NCBI GenBank assembly: GCA_041740935.1 | Contig: JBGSLA010000019.1 | Coordinates: forward strand, 1 to 48,836 | Source: JBGSLA01 sp041740935 | GTDB taxonomy: Bacteria > Desulfobacterota > Desulfobaccia > Desulfobaccales > 0-14-0-80-60-11 | Direction: 5' to 3' | DNA length: 48,836 nt | Shown here: piece after piece, positions 32,701-41,335 of the stretch | Numbering within the stretch: position 1 is the first letter of the stretch | How the letters are laid out: each line of letters opens with the position of its first letter | Notes under the pieces: model-generated | The model's input: only the letters and a program-made list of their open reading frames with translations | Told to the model about the DNA's origin: nothing | Database searches by the model: none | Translations under genes and position numbers: made by a program

Positions 32701-33477
32701 TCAAATTTTTATCCCGAAATAGATCAAGATGTATTTCAGGGAGACATACAAAAACAACAGCCCGAACAGGGCCTTGAGGATATGGGGTTTGATTTTGGCC
32801 ACCAGTTTGGCCCCGAAGATGGCGCCGATCAGGGCTCCCACCCCCAGGACGGCGGCCGCCGGCACATCCACCACCTGCTCGTAAAACTTGAAAATCGCTC
32901 CCACCAGGGCCATCCAGACAAACGCGGCCATGGAGGTGCCGATGACCAGTTTGACGGGCGCCTTGAAAAAATAAATGTACGAGGGCACCAGGGCGTAGCC
33001 CCCGCCCAGGCCGATGATGCCGGTGAGCGCGCCGATGGCCGAACCCAGGACCGTTTTGGACAAGGGCTTGCCGGGAATCCCGGCGCCCGCGGCGGTCGGC
33101 GGTCCCTTCACCAGCAAACCTTCATAGAGCATCCGCAGGGACACCACGATGAAGGCCAGGCCGATGATGAGGTCGATGAGCGCGCCATAGGGCATCAGGT
33201 AGTGGAAGACAATGGACCCGATAATCACCCCCAGGATGCCGCTGTAGCCGGTGAGCAGGGCGGTGTCCGTATCCACGTTTTTCATGCGCCAATGCTGAAA
33301 GGCCCCCGAGGCGGCAGTGAAGACCACCGCGGTGAGGGTGGTGCCCACCGCCAGGGCGGGGTTGAAGTCGAAGCCGAAGCGAATGACCGGCATCATCAGG
33401 GCACAGCCGCCGGTGCCTAACAACCCTCCCACCACCCCGGCCAGGAGGCCGGTGATAAAATATATGGCGTATAACAT
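32701..33477 (-). CDS. TauE/SafE-type sulfur-compound permease
   Basis: A 258-residue membrane protein with about eight segments and the two-fold internal repeat of the TauE/SafE (COG0730) family, seen as GLLAGVVGGLLGTGGCALMMP in the first half and GALTGIIGLGGGYALVPSYI in the second. Members export or import sulfite, sulfoacetate, thiosulfate or similar anions; the substrate here is unknown. AAGGAG precedes the ATG. Its promoter carries both the 12-bp CG-box and a second, perfect 11-bp inverted repeat. Confidence 0.88.
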   Translation of the reverse strand: MLYAIYFITGLLAGVVGGLLGTGGCALMMPVIRFGFDFNPALAVGTTLTAVVFTAASGAFQHWRMKNVDTDTALLTGYSGILGVIIGSIVFHYLMPYGALIDLIIGLAFIVVSLRMLYEGLLVKGPPTAAGAGIPGKPLSKTVLGSAIGALTGIIGLGGGYALVPSYIYFFKAPVKLVIGTSMAAFVWMALVGAIFKFYEQVVDVPAAAVLGVGALIGAIFGAKLVAKIKPHILKALFGLLFLYVSLKYILIYFGIKI

Positions 33478-33495
33478 AGGGCCAAAGCTCCTTAT

Positions 33496-33548
33496 GATTT
33501 AAATTGAACTTATGATTACAATTTAAATCCGAATAACCGGTTTTTCAA
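33496..33548 (-). promoter_or_regulatory. tauE promoter with CG-box and second inverted repeat
   Basis: On the minus strand there is TTGAAA (33543-33548), a 17-base spacer and TAAATT (33520-33525). The spacer contains CCGAATAACCGG on the plus strand (33529-33540), the regional 12-bp box. A perfect 11-bp inverted repeat, GATTTAAATTG (33496-33506) and CAATTTAAATC (33519-33529), overlaps the -10 and the leader, so a second regulator or an mRNA hairpin may act here. Confidence 0.65.
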
Positions 33549-33608
33549 GTATCATTTTTTCATTTTTTTCCTTTGCCTGGTAAGGGCCAGGCACCTGTCA
33601 TCAAAGCT

Positions 33609-36600
33609 TTACCTTCCTTTCAGGTAAGCCGAGATGCCCCCCGCCGAGACCTTGGGATAACCCCCAGGCTTTCCGGAGCGGGTGAACATCACATAGAGAA
33701 TGGGGCAGAGATACAATGCTACAAAGATCCCCAGGGCCAGGCCGCCGATGGCCGAGGCAGCCATGGGCTGAAGCATCTCGCCCCCTTCCTCCAGGTTGAG
33801 GGCCAGGGGGATGAAGCCGAAAATCACCGCCAGGGCGATCATCAGCCGGGGGCGCAAACGGATTTTGGCAGCTTCGATGACGGCGTCCAGGGGGGACAAA
33901 TGCCGCTCCCGGCGCAAATCCTCCGCAAAGGTGATGAGGAGCACCCCTTCGTTGACTTTGGCGGCCACCACGATGAGCACCCCGATGATCACCGTGGCCC
34001 CCAGAGGCAAATTGGTGATATACAGGGCATACACCATACCCGCCAGACAGAAGGGCACACAGGACAGGATGACCGCGGGCAGGCGCAGGCTGTTGAACTG
34101 CACCGCCAGCACCACGAAGGCAAAGAACAGCGCAAAGCCCAGGATAAAGATCACCGAGCGCTGCATCTCCGCCATCATCTGGGCCTGGCCGCCATAGGAG
34201 ATTTCGTAGCCCACCGGCAGAGTCATCTTGCCCACGGCCGCTTTCAGTTCGCCCAGAGCCTGGCCCACGCTCACGCCACTGGCGTCCCCCCGGACGATGA
34301 CCTCTTTCACCTGATCCTCCCGGGCGATTTCCACCGGACCCACCGCCGGGATCACCCGGGCCACGTCCTTGAGGCGCAGGTAGCCTCCCTGATTGCAGTT
34401 CAGCACCAGGTTTTCCACTTCCTGTTTGGAAGTAAAATGCTGTTCCGGGATCATTACCCGGATGTTGTAAAAATAGTCGCCGTCCCGATAGCGGGTGGCC
34501 ACCTGGCCGCTGATCAGGGAGCGCACCGAGGAGGTCACATCCACCACAGAAATCCCCAGGTCCGCGGCCCGGACCCGGTCCACCTCCACCCGGTACTCGG
34601 GTTTGGTCATGTCCATGGACACGTAGATATTGGCGAAGTGGGCCAGCCTGCTCATGGACTCGGAGGTCTGGCGGGCCAGATCGAAGAGTTGGCTTAACTC
34701 CTGTCCTTTGATCTTGACCTCGATGTCCGCCTCTCCCAGTTTGCGGATGCCCTTCATCGGCGCCTGCATGACCATGGGCTTGGCCCCGGGCCCGGCGAGG
34801 GGAGCCAGGGTCTTTTTCAGTTGCGCGACATATTCCCTGGTGCCGATCTTCCGGACGTGGCGCGGCGCCAACTGGATGTCCACCTGGCCCTCGTTGGCGA
34901 TTTCATAGGTGGCCAGCCCCCAGACCTTGCCGCCCGCCATGGTGACATAGCTTTCCACCAGGGGGTCGCCCTGGAGTTTTTTCTCCACCTGGGCCAGAAT
35001 CTGGTTGGTTTCGGTGAGGGCCGCGCCGGTGGGCAGTTTGACCTTCACCATGATCCGACCGTCATCCATGCGGGGCAAAAACTCGCTCCCCAGCCAGGGG
35101 AAGAGGGCGACGGCGCCCAAAAGAATGAGGACAAAGCCCCCGAATACCAGTTTCCGACGGTAAAGGCTCACCTTGAGGAAACTTACATACCATTCCGTCA
35201 CCTGACGTAACAGCCGGGCAAAGCGACCCTCCCCGTGGTGGCCGCCGCCCTCGCGGCCCACGATGATGGCGGTGAGCATGGGGGTGAGGGTGACGGCCAG
35301 GGCCAGGCTCACCAACACCACCCCGGCGATCACCAGGATAAGCTCCCGGAAAAGCAGGCTGGTCAGGCCCGGCACCAGGAGGAAGGGCAAAAACAGGGCC
35401 AGGAAGGAGAGGGTGGCGGCCAGGATGGCCGGCCCCACCTCCCGGGTGCCCCGTTCCGCCAGGGAAACGCCGTCCTCCTGGGGATGCAGTTGGCGCAGCC
35501 GGGTGATATTTTCCAGCACCACGATGGAGTTGTCCAACACCACCCCGATGGCCACCACCAGGCCGCCCAGGGAAAAGATGTTCAGGGAGAAGTCTCCCAG
35601 CTTCATGAGGGAGAAGTTAATGATGAGGGTGATGGGCAGGGCCAGCAGGAGCACCCAGACATGGCGCCAACTTCCCAGGAAGAGGTAAATGATCAGGATC
35701 ACCAGCACCGCGGCCTCCACCGCGGCGTTGCGCACCCCGTTCAAGGCGGCGGAGACATAGTCCGCCTGGTTTTCCACCATACCCAGCTTGACGCCGGCGG
35801 GTATGGAGGGCATGAGTTGATCGATTCTTTTGGTCACCGCCCGGGCCACTTCCACGGTGTTGGCGTCCGCCTGCTTAAGGACGCTCAACTTGACCGCGGG
35901 TTTCCCACCCAGGTTGGTGATGACCCGCACCTCCTCGTGGGCGTCCTCCACCTGAGCCACGTCTTTGAGATAAATCTTGCCGGGGCCGCCGTTGGCCAGG
36001 ACCACCTTGCGGATGTCATCCAGGCTGCGGTACTCCCCCATGGTGCGGGCGATGACTTCCCGGCGGCCCACCGTCAGCCGGCCGCCGAATTGTTCGAGTT
36101 TTTCTTCCGAAAGCCTTTTCATCACCGCCGGCAGGGTGAGGCCGTATTTTTCCACGGCATTGGGGTCCAGATGCACCCGGATTTCCCGTTTGAGGCCGCC
36201 GACGATGTCAGTGCCCGCCACCCCGGGAACCGCCTGCAATTGATACTGCAGCCAGTTCTCCGTCCAGGTGCGCAATTTGGTCAAATCCCAACTGTCCGAG
36301 CTGATGGTGAGCTGCACCACCGGCAACTGCGATGGGTCGGCCTTGAAGATCACCGGCGGGTCGATGTCCTTGGGGAGCTTGCGGGCCACCCGGGCCATAG
36401 CCGCCAGGGCATCCTGATAGGCCACGTCCACGTTGACCCCATATTTGAAATTGGCCAGGAGGGTATACATACCTTCAATGGAGGAGGATTCCAGATAATC
36501 CAGGTTGTCCACCATGGCCATCTGCTGCTCCAAGGGGTCGGCAATGTTGGTGCTGATCTCCTCCGGGGTGGCGCCCCGCCACCAAACGTGCACCTTGATC

Positions 36601-36731
36601 AGGGGATAGGTGATGTCCGGGAGAAAATTTACCGGCAGAAGCATAAAGCTGTAGATTCCCAGGACCACCAAAGCGATGGTGATGACCCAGGTGGCAATGC
36701 GCTGCCGCACGGCATACGTGGTTATCCTCAT
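33609..36731 (-). CDS. RND efflux transporter, inner-membrane subunit
   Basis: A 1040-residue AcrB/HAE1-like pump with a first membrane segment (ATWVITIALVVLGIYSFMLLP), a periplasmic domain, the TM4 region GVVLDNSIVVLENI (Asp then Asn in place of the usual DD) and a TM10 Lys in VVAAKVNEGVLL. It also has LGSEFLPRMDDGRIMV and LAVQFNSLRLPAVI. It uses the proton gradient to pump substrates out through an outer-membrane channel; the substrate is not evident. Its ATG overlaps the end of the adaptor gene. The outer-membrane partner gene upstream is broken. Confidence 0.92.
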   Translation of the reverse strand: MRITTYAVRQRIATWVITIALVVLGIYSFMLLPVNFLPDITYPLIKVHVWWRGATPEEISTNIADPLEQQMAMVDNLDYLESSSIEGMYTLLANFKYGVNVDVAYQDALAAMARVARKLPKDIDPPVIFKADPSQLPVVQLTISSDSWDLTKLRTWTENWLQYQLQAVPGVAGTDIVGGLKREIRVHLDPNAVEKYGLTLPAVMKRLSEEKLEQFGGRLTVGRREVIARTMGEYRSLDDIRKVVLANGGPGKIYLKDVAQVEDAHEEVRVITNLGGKPAVKLSVLKQADANTVEVARAVTKRIDQLMPSIPAGVKLGMVENQADYVSAALNGVRNAAVEAAVLVILIIYLFLGSWRHVWVLLLALPITLIINFSLMKLGDFSLNIFSLGGLVVAIGVVLDNSIVVLENITRLRQLHPQEDGVSLAERGTREVGPAILAATLSFLALFLPFLLVPGLTSLLFRELILVIAGVVLVSLALAVTLTPMLTAIIVGREGGGHHGEGRFARLLRQVTEWYVSFLKVSLYRRKLVFGGFVLILLGAVALFPWLGSEFLPRMDDGRIMVKVKLPTGAALTETNQILAQVEKKLQGDPLVESYVTMAGGKVWGLATYEIANEGQVDIQLAPRHVRKIGTREYVAQLKKTLAPLAGPGAKPMVMQAPMKGIRKLGEADIEVKIKGQELSQLFDLARQTSESMSRLAHFANIYVSMDMTKPEYRVEVDRVRAADLGISVVDVTSSVRSLISGQVATRYRDGDYFYNIRVMIPEQHFTSKQEVENLVLNCNQGGYLRLKDVARVIPAVGPVEIAREDQVKEVIVRGDASGVSVGQALGELKAAVGKMTLPVGYEISYGGQAQMMAEMQRSVIFILGFALFFAFVVLAVQFNSLRLPAVILSCVPFCLAGMVYALYITNLPLGATVIIGVLIVVAAKVNEGVLLITFAEDLRRERHLSPLDAVIEAAKIRLRPRLMIALAVIFGFIPLALNLEEGGEMLQPMAASAIGGLALGIFVALYLCPILYVMFTRSGKPGGYPKVSAGGISAYLKGR

Positions 36732-37768
36732 TTGCCTTCTCCTTGGACCCTCACTTCCATGCCCTCTTGCAGTTTTTCATTGCCGGCGGTGACCACCGTT
36801 TCCCCCGGCTGAATGCCGGAGATGATCTGCACCCGGCCTTCGGCCTCCAGGCCGGTTTGCACCACCCGGCGCTGAACTTTGCCGTCTTGAAGGATATACG
36901 CCAGCTTCTCACCGTTAGGCATCACCAGCACCGCATCGCCTGGGACGGTCAGCGCCTCGGCTTGGCCCGGCAAAGTTAACTTGAGGCGGGCGAACATCCC
37001 GGGAATCAGGGCCACCGGCGCCTTCAAGGTTACTTCCGTAGTGCGGGTGCGCATGCGGGTATCCAGGTCCGGGTACACCAGGCTGACTTTGCCCTCAAAG
37101 GTCTTGTCCGGATAGGCGTCCAGTTGGACTGTGACAGGGGTGCCTTTGAGGACCTCGATAGCCTGGGCCTCAGGCACGGCCAGACGGATTACCAGGCTGT
37201 GGGGATCGTACATTTCCACCAGGGGGGCTCTCGGCGCCACAAAGTCGCCATCTTTAACCAGGACCTTGGAGACTACCCCATTCCAGGGAGCTTTCACTTC
37301 ATAGTCGCCGGCCAATTCCCGGGCCTTGGCCAGCAGGGCCCGGGCGCCCTGGTATCTGGCCTTGGCGGTGTCGAGCTGGGAGCCCGGCACGGCCCCGTTC
37401 TGCACCAGGATTTTTATGCGATTCAGTTCGGCTTCCTGTTCCTTCACCGACTCCGCCGCGGCGGTGACCTGGGCCGCGGCCGCGCCGGAGCGGCCGATGG
37501 CGATGAGACAATCGCCCTTTTTGACCAGATCACCTTCCCGGATTTTGCAGGGATGGACAGGTCCCTCACCTGGGGAGGCCAGGCGCGCCTGGCGGGTGGG
37601 GGTGGCGGTGCCCGTCAGGTCCAACGTTCGGAAGAGAGGCGCCATCTGAACCTGTTGTACGGCCACCACGGGGAGGGCCTTAGCTCCCTCCGGCGGTTTT
37701 CCCTGGGCATGGATCTGGCTGGCTCCGAGAGATGCTATCCCGAAGGCCAGCAGGCTGGTCAGAACCAT
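36728..37768 (-). CDS. RND periplasmic adaptor (membrane fusion) protein
   Basis: A 346-residue adaptor with a signal peptide (MVLTSLLAFGIASLGASQIHA) and the barrel-sandwich/lipoyl halves seen as CKIREGDLVKKGDCLIAIGR and YEVKAPWNGVVSKVLVKDGD. A helical hairpin lies between, and a beta-barrel region (VQLDAYPDKTFEGKVSLVYPD) follows. It links the RND pump to an outer-membrane channel. ATG 37768 overlaps the last codons of a decayed outer-membrane-factor gene, and no good ribosome-binding site precedes it, which fits a deletion having joined the two genes. It overlaps the pump gene by four bases. Confidence 0.88.
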   Translation of the reverse strand: MVLTSLLAFGIASLGASQIHAQGKPPEGAKALPVVAVQQVQMAPLFRTLDLTGTATPTRQARLASPGEGPVHPCKIREGDLVKKGDCLIAIGRSGAAAAQVTAAAESVKEQEAELNRIKILVQNGAVPGSQLDTAKARYQGARALLAKARELAGDYEVKAPWNGVVSKVLVKDGDFVAPRAPLVEMYDPHSLVIRLAVPEAQAIEVLKGTPVTVQLDAYPDKTFEGKVSLVYPDLDTRMRTRTTEVTLKAPVALIPGMFARLKLTLPGQAEALTVPGDAVLVMPNGEKLAYILQDGKVQRRVVQTGLEAEGRVQIISGIQPGETVVTAGNEKLQEGMEVRVQGEGK

Positions 37769-37992
37769 CCGGATTTTTCTGCAGGGCAATCTCCAGGGCC
37801 CGCTCCAGACCCAAAGCTCCGGGAAGAGCCTCGGCCTTGGTCGGAGCGGGTTGCGACGGGGCCGGTGGGGTTATGCCGGTGGCCTTGGCCGCGGGGACCG
37901 GTTGGAAAGGTGCGGTGGGTTGCACCAGGGCGCAAACCCGACAGCAAGAACAGGGTGACTGAGGCGAGGAATGTGAGACGAACAACCTTCAC
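37768..37992 (-). pseudogene. Remnant of OprM/TolC-type outer-membrane factor gene
   Basis: GTG 37992, preceded by AGGAG, opens a lipoprotein signal (VKVVRLTFLASVTLFLLSG) that runs out of frame just before the lipobox Cys. One extra T in GGTTTGC (AAA at 37934-37936 on the plus strand) breaks what would read FLLSGCALVQPTAPFQP. In the shifted frame the gene reaches GLERALEIALQKNP, the conserved start of outer-membrane-factor domains, then stops being recognisable exactly where the adaptor gene begins. At least 400 codons are missing, so the loss is a deletion plus a frameshift. Confidence 0.68.
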
Positions 37993-38083
37993 GCGCGATG
38001 TTCTCCTTTCCTAAAAATTGACCTGGACTTCTTACGGATAGTCCGGCACACAGTCAGGCGGTTACTTTTCTGGGGGGGCATAT

Positions 38084-38644
38084 TCATCTGGTACCACCGC
38101 GCCAGCTTCGACCCTCTTTCGGGGCCATGAATTCCCCTCTTCTCTCGGGCTCTCCAAGTAGCCGCTGCTCCAACAGCTTCAGGTAAACTACTCTCTGCCC
38201 GGCTTGGAGATCCTTTTGGAACTCGAGGCAGAGGTGCACTGACTCCTCTTCCATTTTTGTTTGGAGGAAACTGACTTCCTGGATTTTCTTTTGAATATCC
38301 GGCCAGGAGGGAGAATCCTGTTTGAGAAGTTCCCAAAGTGCCCTCTGTCCCCGGGCCAGTTCCACCCGAAGGTCCTGCCGCCGCTTCTGGTGTTCGGGCA
38401 TCAGGCTCCGCAATTGTCGGCACTGCTCGGGTTTAAGGGGCAAGGCCCGGCAAAGCTCCTGCAGCGTCAGGGGCGGCCCGGCTGATCGATGGTCGGCGCC
38501 GCTATAGTCTTGCCGGCGAAAGTAAGCCAGGGCGCCGAAGCTCGCCAGATCGAGGGCGAAGGAAAAGACCAGGAGATAGAACAGCCAGGAGCGTTTTCCG
38601 GGCTGGTCTCCTCCGGTCAAATTTTCAAGGTCTAAATTCCCCAC
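38084..38644 (-). CDS. Periplasmic heavy-metal-sensor-like (CnrX/ZraP-type) protein
   Basis: A 186-residue protein with one N-terminal membrane anchor (about 20-42, WLFYLLVFSFALDLASFGAL). A helical outer domain then has features of the metal-resistance/CnrX/ZraP group: LTLQELCRALPLKPEQCRQLRSL, long charged helices, and KMEEESVHLCLEFQKDL. Such proteins bind metal or act as periplasmic chaperones. It lies between a DUF4405 gene and the RND genes and is probably in the same operon. No sigma or anti-sigma gene is nearby. Confidence 0.7.
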   Translation of the reverse strand: MGNLDLENLTGGDQPGKRSWLFYLLVFSFALDLASFGALAYFRRQDYSGADHRSAGPPLTLQELCRALPLKPEQCRQLRSLMPEHQKRRQDLRVELARGQRALWELLKQDSPSWPDIQKKIQEVSFLQTKMEEESVHLCLEFQKDLQAGQRVVYLKLLEQRLLGEPERRGEFMAPKEGRSWRGGTR

Positions 38645-38692
38645 TTGCCGCCACCACCTGAAAAAATGCCCCTCAGGAATAGAGTTGTTGCT

Positions 38693-39187
38693 TCATGAGC
38701 GCGTCAACCAACGGTTAGCCGTTATGAGTGGAAGTTGTTCTGCACCTGCACTTGCAACTGTCGGCCCGATGTCTCTCTGAACGCCAGAGCGCCGTCCCTC
38801 GCCGGCGCCGGCGTCTTCCACCCTGGGACTGACGAGGAAGGGAAAGAGGAGGAGAACTGCGGCTACCACCGCATAAATAAGCGCGATCTTCCATCTTTCC
38901 CTGGAATTGGCGACCAGCCGGGCGAATAACCCCGGAATCATATTCCAGTGCAGCACGATATGCAGCACCAACAGGGCCAGCAACAGGAATCCCAGATACA
39001 GATGGACGGCGCCCCAATCATGGCGGTCCAGGCCGAGAAAGGAGAGATCCACCCGGCGGCCATATTTAATGGTGCTTTCCCGGCCGGGCAGCAGGACGTA
39101 CTTCATCAGGAAGCCCATCCCGGCGATGGCCGCCATGCAGAGAAACATCAGGGCGTCAATGGCAAAATTGAGTTTGGCTTTATTCAT
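38693..39187 (-). CDS. DUF4405 membrane protein (cytochrome b-like)
   Basis: A 164-residue protein with about three to four membrane segments, matching DUF4405: KLNFAIDALMFLCMAAIAGMGFL, FLGLDRHDWGAVHLYLGFLL and LLVLHIVLHWNMIPGLF. The membrane histidines (RHDWGAVH and LHIVLHW) resemble haem-b ligands of small cytochromes, so an electron-transfer role is plausible. The C-terminal tail after LLFPFLVSP is low-complexity and not typical, which may reflect a changed 3' end. It appears to lead the minus-strand operon that continues into the RND genes. Confidence 0.75.
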   Translation of the reverse strand: MNKAKLNFAIDALMFLCMAAIAGMGFLMKYVLLPGRESTIKYGRRVDLSFLGLDRHDWGAVHLYLGFLLLALLVLHIVLHWNMIPGLFARLVANSRERWKIALIYAVVAAVLLLFPFLVSPRVEDAGAGEGRRSGVQRDIGPTVASAGAEQLPLITANRWLTRS

Positions 39188-39211
39188 GAAATTTCCCTTA
39201 TGGTTTTATAT

Positions 39212-39223
39212 GTGAATAACCGA
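39212..39223 (-). promoter_or_regulatory. Weak copy of the CG-box upstream of the DUF4405 gene
   Basis: GTGAATAACCGA keeps the GAATAACCG core of the tauE site (CCGAATAACCGG). It lies 25 bases before the DUF4405 ATG, in A/T-rich DNA with possible -35/-10 pairs. This is the most degenerate site of the set. Confidence 0.4.
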
Positions 39224-39373
39224 ATTACTGAATATATAACAACGCAAATTTGCTAAATCGGCGGTCTTGAGTCAACATTTTTGAAATTTCATTGTACTTA
39301 GCGCCTTACCCTGCACCGGCAACCTGTTGTTTAACCCCCGTGGTCCCAAAAACGGTGCCTAATGTGGACTTTT

Positions 39374-39406
39374 GATAAAAGGGTCGGCCACTACCCCGGC
39401 CGACCC
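39374..39406 (-). terminator. Rho-independent terminator after the 39443 gene
   Basis: GGGTCGGCC (39381-39389) and GGCCGACCC (39398-39406) are perfect 9-bp arms around an eight-base loop. On the minus strand the stem is followed at once by TTTTATC. It lies 37 bases after the stop of the secreted protein gene. Confidence 0.8.
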
Positions 39407-39442
39407 TGATGCCGCGCCTATTTCATTAAGTTGTTAGACCGA

Positions 39443-39904
39443 TTATCGTTGACCCTGGCCGGCCCAGGCCGGCGCCCCGTTGGTGTCCCGCAGCTTTAGG
39501 TCTTGGCCGCCTTTCTTCACTGCCGCGGCAATGATGGTAGGTTTACCCTCATAGGTAATCCGGGAGCCGGTAACCTCTACCTTATCGCCGGAGGCGATGG
39601 TCACGGCTTGTTTTTCCACATACCAGCTGGGGCCTAAATGGACCGGGATGGTCTCTTTGTCGGTCTTGAGGGTGAAATGCACCCCGTAAGACATTTTCTT
39701 TTCGGGGGTGAATTTCTCCAGGCTTACTACTGCGCCGCTCAGGGTTTCCACGGTTTTCGGATTGTACATCCGGCTGTAGGGATCGCCGGCGCCCCAGCCG
39801 GCGCCCTGTCCGCCTCCCGGCCCCATGCCGGGCTGGGCCCAGATACCGTTTGCCAGGATCAGGCCGAGAAGGCCTACCAAAGCCACCATGACGAGTTTTT
39901 TCAT
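39443..39904 (-). CDS. Small secreted protein, OB-fold-like
   Basis: A 153-residue exported protein: signal peptide about 1-23 (MKKLVMVALVGLLGLILANG), a Gly-rich linker, then a compact beta-rich domain (VETLSGAVVSLEKFTPEKK, GVHFTLKTDKETIPVHLGPS, SGDKVEVTGSRITYEGKPTI). The pattern resembles small periplasmic OB-fold proteins. No specific function can be assigned. GGAGG precedes the ATG, and a strong terminator follows. Confidence 0.7.
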   Translation of the reverse strand: MKKLVMVALVGLLGLILANGIWAQPGMGPGGGQGAGWGAGDPYSRMYNPKTVETLSGAVVSLEKFTPEKKMSYGVHFTLKTDKETIPVHLGPSWYVEKQAVTIASGDKVEVTGSRITYEGKPTIIAAAVKKGGQDLKLRDTNGAPAWAGQGQR

Positions 39905-39962
39905 GTTAGTTCCTCCATTGGTTGGGTTAATGAAAGGATGCTGCCGATCTGCCCAAACCCCT

Positions 39963-40016
39963 TAGGCCCCCTCCCAGCCCCGGCGGTGGGGCTGGGAGAG
40001 GCAGGGGGAGGGGGTT
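39963..40016. repeat. GC-rich hairpin repeat (CCCCCTCCC type)
   Basis: The CCCCCTCCC-AGCCCC arm and its complement GGGGCTGGGAG, then GGGGGAGGGGG, form a long imperfect hairpin between the two secreted-protein genes. Similar CCCCCTCCCC/GGGAGGGGG structures occur at 48800-48836 and, partly, at 47840-47860. Confidence 0.55.
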
Positions 40017-40056
40017 GAGGAAAGCCATACGGGGGGCTTAAACCCCCTCTGCAAGG

Positions 40057-40506
40057 TTACCAGCCGCGGCGTCCGCCCATGGCCAGGCCCCGGCCCTTGC
40101 CGCAGCCGGCGCCGCGCCCCAGGCCCATGCCGGCTTGGGGGCAGAGCTTTTGGACCTGAGACTGCAACGCGGTGCGCTTGCCCTGGAGCTGATCTCTCAA
40201 GGCGTTGACTTCTTGCTGTTTGGCCTGAAGCTGATTTTGATCAGGGGTCCCGGACCGCCACAAGGCCGCTAACTCGGTCCTCTTGACCATCATCTGTTTG
40301 CGCAGCTCGGCGGTGTCGTTGGCAAACTTCTGTTTGAGATCAAAGACCTGGCCGGCCTGCTCCGGGGTGAGATTAGCGCCGGCGCCCCGGTTGCCGCCCC
40401 GGCCCATGGGTCCGGCCCAGGCTGAATCGGCCGTCAGCAGTCCGAGCCCCACGATGGCCAGCAGCGCCAGGAGCAAACCGTTTCTGAGAATTACCTTGCC
40501 AATCAT
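40057..40506 (-). CDS. ZraP/Spy-like periplasmic metal-resistance protein
   Basis: A 149-residue exported protein with a signal peptide (MIGKVILRNGLLLALLAIVG) followed by a helical LTPEQ-type domain (NLTPEQAGQVFDLKQKFAND, then KRTELAALW). Its tail is rich in Gly, Cys and Met (KLCPQAGMGLGRGAGCGKG). ZraP/Spy proteins are periplasmic chaperones or zinc/copper binders. ATG 40506 is preferred because GGAGG lies upstream at normal spacing. Its promoter has the exact box CCGTTTATCCGG that is also found before arsR, which suggests metalloid control. Confidence 0.8.
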   Translation of the reverse strand: MIGKVILRNGLLLALLAIVGLGLLTADSAWAGPMGRGGNRGAGANLTPEQAGQVFDLKQKFANDTAELRKQMMVKRTELAALWRSGTPDQNQLQAKQQEVNALRDQLQGKRTALQSQVQKLCPQAGMGLGRGAGCGKGRGLAMGGRRGW

Positions 40507-40524
40507 GTCTGAATCCTCCATTTC

Positions 40525-40553
40525 ATTTTATATTACCGTTTATCCGGTTTCAA
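40525..40553 (-). promoter_or_regulatory. Promoter with CG-box before the ZraP-like gene
   Basis: On the minus strand there is TTGAAA (40548-40553), 17 bases and TAAAAT (40525-40530). The spacer holds CCGTTTATCCGG on the plus strand (40536-40547), identical to the box in the first arsR promoter. The leader is only about 12 bases. Confidence 0.7.
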
Positions 40554-40602
40554 GAATATAAACCCCAGATAATTCCAAATCCGGCGCAAGATATTGCTTC
40601 GC

Positions 40603-41187
40603 TCAAATCTTTTTTAAAGAAGCGGCATACCCACAGAGGCCGTTTTCAAAGGCTTCCCGCCCCCACTTATAGCGCCGATAATGGGGCTGGAAGTCCAGTT
40701 CGTAGGATTCTCCTTCTTGCAAAGTCACATCCACTTCCTTAAAGTATTGATCTCCCGGAAGGCCCAGGAAAATCTTGTGACGACCGGCCTTAAGCCGGAA
40801 ATTCCGGTCAAGGACATATTGCATACCCACGCCTTTTTCAGATGAGGTGCGGCCCTGGTCATAAACGGCCGGGCCATCTTCCCGCCTGCCTTGAACCTCA
40901 TAGGTTGTGGCTTGCCCGTCAATATTGACCACAAAGGTGTAGGTGGGTTGGCCGTGCGGCGAACTTTTGGCCTCCACCAGGTAATAGCCCGGGAGATGGG
41001 TTTTGAGGGAGGATTTCACCACCAGATCAGCGTACCCGGCGGGCGGCTGGCTTGTGCCCTTGACCTCCTGGAAGATATGGCTCGCCTGGCTCTGGGATTT
41101 ACTCCTGATCATCTCCATATTGGCCCCGCAACCGGCCAGGAGTATGGCTGGTAACAAACCTGACAGCAGTCTGAAGATGGTTTTCAT
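40603..41187 (-). CDS. Hypothetical lipoprotein with PEGA-like beta domain
   Basis: A 194-residue lipoprotein (MKTIFRLLSGLLPAILLAGC). The mature part has beta-rich segments, for example RNFRLKAGRHKIFLGLPGDQ and VDVTLQEGESYELDFQPHYR. These resemble PEGA-type or carbohydrate-binding-like domains, in which a short hydrophobic strand follows L-x-x-G-x-H. No function is known. ATG 41187 has AAAGGAGG upstream. It is divergent from arsR with a shared 180-base control region holding two copies of the 12-bp box. Confidence 0.65.
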   Translation of the reverse strand: MKTIFRLLSGLLPAILLAGCGANMEMIRSKSQSQASHIFQEVKGTSQPPAGYADLVVKSSLKTHLPGYYLVEAKSSPHGQPTYTFVVNIDGQATTYEVQGRREDGPAVYDQGRTSSEKGVGMQYVLDRNFRLKAGRHKIFLGLPGDQYFKEVDVTLQEGESYELDFQPHYRRYKWGREAFENGLCGYAASLKKI

Positions 41188-41253
41188 GTCGGCCTCCTTT
41201 CCTTTAAAAGGGAAAATCTCCACGGGAGAAAAAATGTGAAAATATTTTTGTAT

Positions 41254-41265
41254 GCGGTTATCCGG
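41254..41265 (-). promoter_or_regulatory. CG-box upstream of the lipoprotein gene
   Basis: GCGGTTATCCGG on the plus strand is one of the 12-bp boxes. It lies between weak -35-like (TAGTAA, 41268-41273) and -10-like (CAAAAA, 41245-41250) elements read on the minus strand. Confidence 0.55.
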
Positions 41266-41335
41266 TTTTACTAATATAAACACCGCGACCCCCTGACTAC
41301 GGCGCGAGTCCGGTAATTTTTCCGAAAAAACCATC

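Noticed and set aside
35235..36812. 525-codon plus-strand frame opposite the RND pump
   Set aside because: Same shadow pattern (His/Gln/Gly-rich), antisense to a conserved transporter.
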